From NCBI RefSeq assembly GCF_034424315.1, contig NZ_CP139972.1, forward strand, positions 6,456,501-6,520,500: DNA of 64,000 nucleotides, read 5' to 3'. The translations under genes were made by a program, and so were the position numbers. The stretch comes from Chitinophaga sancti (lineage in GTDB: Bacteria; Bacteroidota; Bacteroidia; Chitinophagales; Chitinophagaceae). Below the pieces are notes generated by a model. It did not search any database. It was not told the DNA's origin and worked only from the letters and a program-made list of their open reading frames with translations. This document shows, one piece after another, positions 62,448-64,000 of the stretch (position 1 is the stretch's first letter; each line of letters opens with the position of its first letter).

Positions 62448-62888
62448 TTATTTAACAGGTGAAAGAGCTTGTTTCCACTCTTCGGGCAGGCGGGCTACTT
62501 TTCTCGTTTGGTAATCAAAATAAATCATACCGGATTTTGCCGCTGCGATCGGGATTGTTTTTTCCCCGCGGATGGTCGTGATACTGTAATAGAGATCGAA
62601 TCCAAATGGGGTGAAATCGGCGGCTCCTACGGCGATGTCAAAGATATCGCCATGAAAGCCTTCCCCTTTGTATACGAGGGCGGCATCGGCCATGATAAGG
62701 CCTGCCTGACCATCTTTATCCAGTTCGCCAAACCCGAAGTTGGCCAGGAAGCGAAGGCGTGCTTCGTGAATAATAGAGAGAATGGCATCGTTTCCTACGT
62801 GACCGCCATAGTTGATATCCCCAATCCTTACAGGAACTTGGGTGTGAAAATCCAGTTGTTCAGGAAGCTCAATTTTTACTCTAGCCAT
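62448..62888 (-). CDS. Acyl-CoA thioesterase (YbgC/FadM hotdog family)
   Basis: 146 aa. The hotdog active-site helix is VRIGDINYGGHVGNDAILSIIHEARLRFL (D-x-x-x-x-G-H-V-x-N). The sheet includes LVYKGEGFHGDIFDIAVGAADF and AAKSGMIYFDYQTRKVARLP. It hydrolyses acyl-CoA in the cytoplasm, substrate unknown. It is in a tight leftward unit: 12 bp from rdgB, 9 bp from the nitroreductase gene. Confidence 0.9.
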   Translation of the reverse strand: MARVKIELPEQLDFHTQVPVRIGDINYGGHVGNDAILSIIHEARLRFLANFGFGELDKDGQAGLIMADAALVYKGEGFHGDIFDIAVGAADFTPFGFDLYYSITTIRGEKTIPIAAAKSGMIYFDYQTRKVARLPEEWKQALSPVK

Positions 62889-62900
62889 TGGTTTATATTA

Positions 62901-63476
62901 TCAGTGAGCCTTCAGGAAGGCAATCAGTTTCTGGAATGCTTTGGCCCTGTGGCTGAATACATTTTTGCCGGCCATGTCCATTTCAGCAAAGCTGAGAGTT
63001 GCACCATCGGGTACGAAGATGGGATCATAACCAAAACCTTTGCCTCCCCTGCGTGCAGTAAGCAGGGTGCCGGGGCAGGTGCCTTCGAACTGGTATTCTT
63101 TATGATCGAGGATCAGGGAGATAACGGTTCTGAATTGTGCCCGGCGATCGGTTTTGCCTTCCATTTCGGAAAGGGCTTTATCGATATTGTCTTCAGAAGA
63201 TTTCTGTTCACCTGCATAGCGGGCGGATAAAACACCGGGAGCGCCGTTCAGGGCGTGTATTTCTAACCCGGAGTCTTCAGAGAAGCAGTTTTGCTGTGTC
63301 ATATTATGAATGGTCACAGATTTTTCCCGGGCATTTTCTTCGAGGGTAGGGTGTGGTTCCGGGATGTCGATGTCGATGCCGGCTTCGCGGAGGGTGATGA
63401 TTTCGAACTCGTCGCCCAGCATAGAGCGGATTTCCTTTATCTTATTTTCGTTGTTGGTAGCGAATACTAGCTTCAT
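62901..63476 (-). CDS. rdgB: Non-canonical purine NTP pyrophosphatase RdgB/HAM1
   Basis: 191 aa. MKLVFATNNENKIKEIRSML opens the family fold. ITLREAGIDIDIPEPHPTLEENAREKSV, SEDSGLEIHALNGAPGVLSARYAG, the GKGFGYDPIFVPDG nucleotide-binding loop and FSHRAKAFQKLIAFL follow. It hydrolyses dITP, XTP and similar bases to protect DNA. It is second in the leftward unit after the unknown 165-aa protein, 15 bp apart. Confidence 0.97.
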   Translation of the reverse strand: MKLVFATNNENKIKEIRSMLGDEFEIITLREAGIDIDIPEPHPTLEENAREKSVTIHNMTQQNCFSEDSGLEIHALNGAPGVLSARYAGEQKSSEDNIDKALSEMEGKTDRRAQFRTVISLILDHKEYQFEGTCPGTLLTARRGGKGFGYDPIFVPDGATLSFAEMDMAGKNVFSHRAKAFQKLIAFLKAH

Positions 63477-63491
63477 GAATGCAAGTTAGAT

Positions 63492-63989
63492 TTAAATCCC
63501 CAGCAATTGTTTCAGGCCCTGCCACAGCCTGCCCTTCATCATTTTATCCTGGGAAATAGGGTAGAGGTCGTCAGAGTTGAGTAGCTGGCAGCCCTTGGCA
63601 GAAATGACCTGGTAGAGGGGAAAATCTTCCAGGCCCATGGTAGCAGGAGAGATGCCAAAAAGCACCGCCTGCTTCATTTTTATGGCAGACTGCCAGGATG
63701 TAAAGGACATGGCAGGATAATGCGCTACATTTATCAGGGCTATATCCTGCATACCCAGTTTACAGGCATTTAAGATATTCGTGAGGAGGTTAAATAATTC
63801 TTCATTTAAATACGCTTCTCCTTCATTTTGTATGAACAGCGCGATGTTTTTTTGATTTTCACCTAAAAATTTCACGTCCGGAACGACAGCAGGAGTTGTG
63901 GCAACAGGTGCTTTTTTCCCCGGTATGATAGGCTGGGTGTAGATCCTGGCCAGAAAGTACGGGTCCAGCTGTACTTGATCAAAAGACAT
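63492..63989 (-). CDS. Conserved protein of unknown function upstream of rdgB
   Basis: 165 aa, cytoplasmic. PDVKFLGENQKNIALFIQNEGEAYLNEELFNLLTNILNACKLGMQDIALINVAH... then KMKQAVLFGISPATMGLEDFPLYQVISAKGCQLLNSDDLYPISQDKMMKGRLWQGLKQLLGI. The Rossmann-like pattern recalls uracil-DNA glycosylase-fold or HolD-like proteins, but this is a weak impression only. Position next to rdgB suggests a nucleotide or DNA-maintenance role. Confidence 0.65.
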   Translation of the reverse strand: MSFDQVQLDPYFLARIYTQPIIPGKKAPVATTPAVVPDVKFLGENQKNIALFIQNEGEAYLNEELFNLLTNILNACKLGMQDIALINVAHYPAMSFTSWQSAIKMKQAVLFGISPATMGLEDFPLYQVISAKGCQLLNSDDLYPISQDKMMKGRLWQGLKQLLGI

Positions 63990-64000
63990 GCATATATAGT

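Noticed and set aside
62469..63230. 253-aa plus-strand ORF
   Set aside because: It lies antisense to the thioesterase and rdgB genes, which have clear family motifs. It has no recognisable motif of its own.

Overview
The window reads as chromosomal DNA of a Bacteroidota bacterium, most likely a Chitinophaga-like member of the Chitinophagaceae. Evidence for this: two SusC/SusD pairs, an ECF sigma/FecR pair in front of one of them, many SPII lipoproteins with a short lipobox, promoters of the Bacteroidota type (TTG, about 19-20 bases, TAnnTTTG), a tRNA without encoded CCA, two GH76 enzymes and a GH105 enzyme. The species assignment is inference.

Layout. 0-12 kb is housekeeping: the tail of an AMP nucleosidase, a double-ATPase oligopeptide ABC protein, QueA, IspD, a Gfo/Idh/MocA oxidoreductase, RadC, Prs, L25, Pth, a FAH-family hydrolase, and a MarR regulator divergent from a fused E1 alpha/beta 2-oxoacid dehydrogenase with a clear palindromic operator between them. 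A tRNA-Met follows at 11.96 kb. 12-17.5 kb is an accessory stretch of small lipoproteins (one split by an in-frame TAA), a sigma/anti-sigma pair whose sigma gene seems to start with CTG, and an unknown 397-aa protein. 17.5-22.1 kb is a SusC/SusD pair without enzymes. 23.0-29.5 kb is a six-gene leftward operon for an ABC-exported polysaccharide (GT14-like, Wzm, Wzt with C-terminal domain, tandem GT2, GT2, methyltransferase).

30-36 kb holds a thioesterase, a quinone oxidoreductase, a stand-alone GHKL ATPase followed by an exact 115-bp tandem duplication, a VIT-family protein, a decayed YiaA/B-like gene, a DUF4870-like protein and an Ntn asparaginase. 36.3-45 kb is a carbohydrate cluster (six-hairpin glycosidase, GH105, DUF4965/GtaA-like protein, sialate O-acetylesterase-like SGNH protein). 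It is interrupted at 42.7-43.1 kb by an unusual degenerate array of about 18 units with the core AATGGATGAAA. 45-47.4 kb has an EamA transporter, a chimeric zeta-toxin/MacB-tail ORF and two small membrane proteins. 47.7-58.2 kb is a complete polysaccharide utilisation locus (ECF sigma, FecR, STN-type SusC, SusD, SusE-like, two GH76) that probably targets alpha-mannan, for example from fungal walls. 58.2-64 kb holds GIY-YIG, a tiny lipoprotein, MscS, nitroreductase, thioesterase, RdgB and an unknown protein.

How the parts fit. The mannan locus is a classic self-contained unit: the outer-membrane SusCDE complex binds and imports, GH76 enzymes cut the alpha-1,6 backbone, and SusC (with its STN domain) signals through FecR to the sigma factor. 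The polysaccharide operon encodes export and assembly of a surface glycan, possibly with methyl capping read by the Wzt tail. The strongest oddities are the 42.7 kb array, the split lipoprotein, the CTG-start sigma factor, the zeta/MacB chimera and a roughly 55-bp dispersed repeat found right after stop codons at 13.6 and 33.1 kb. No CRISPR array, prophage or intact transposase was seen.
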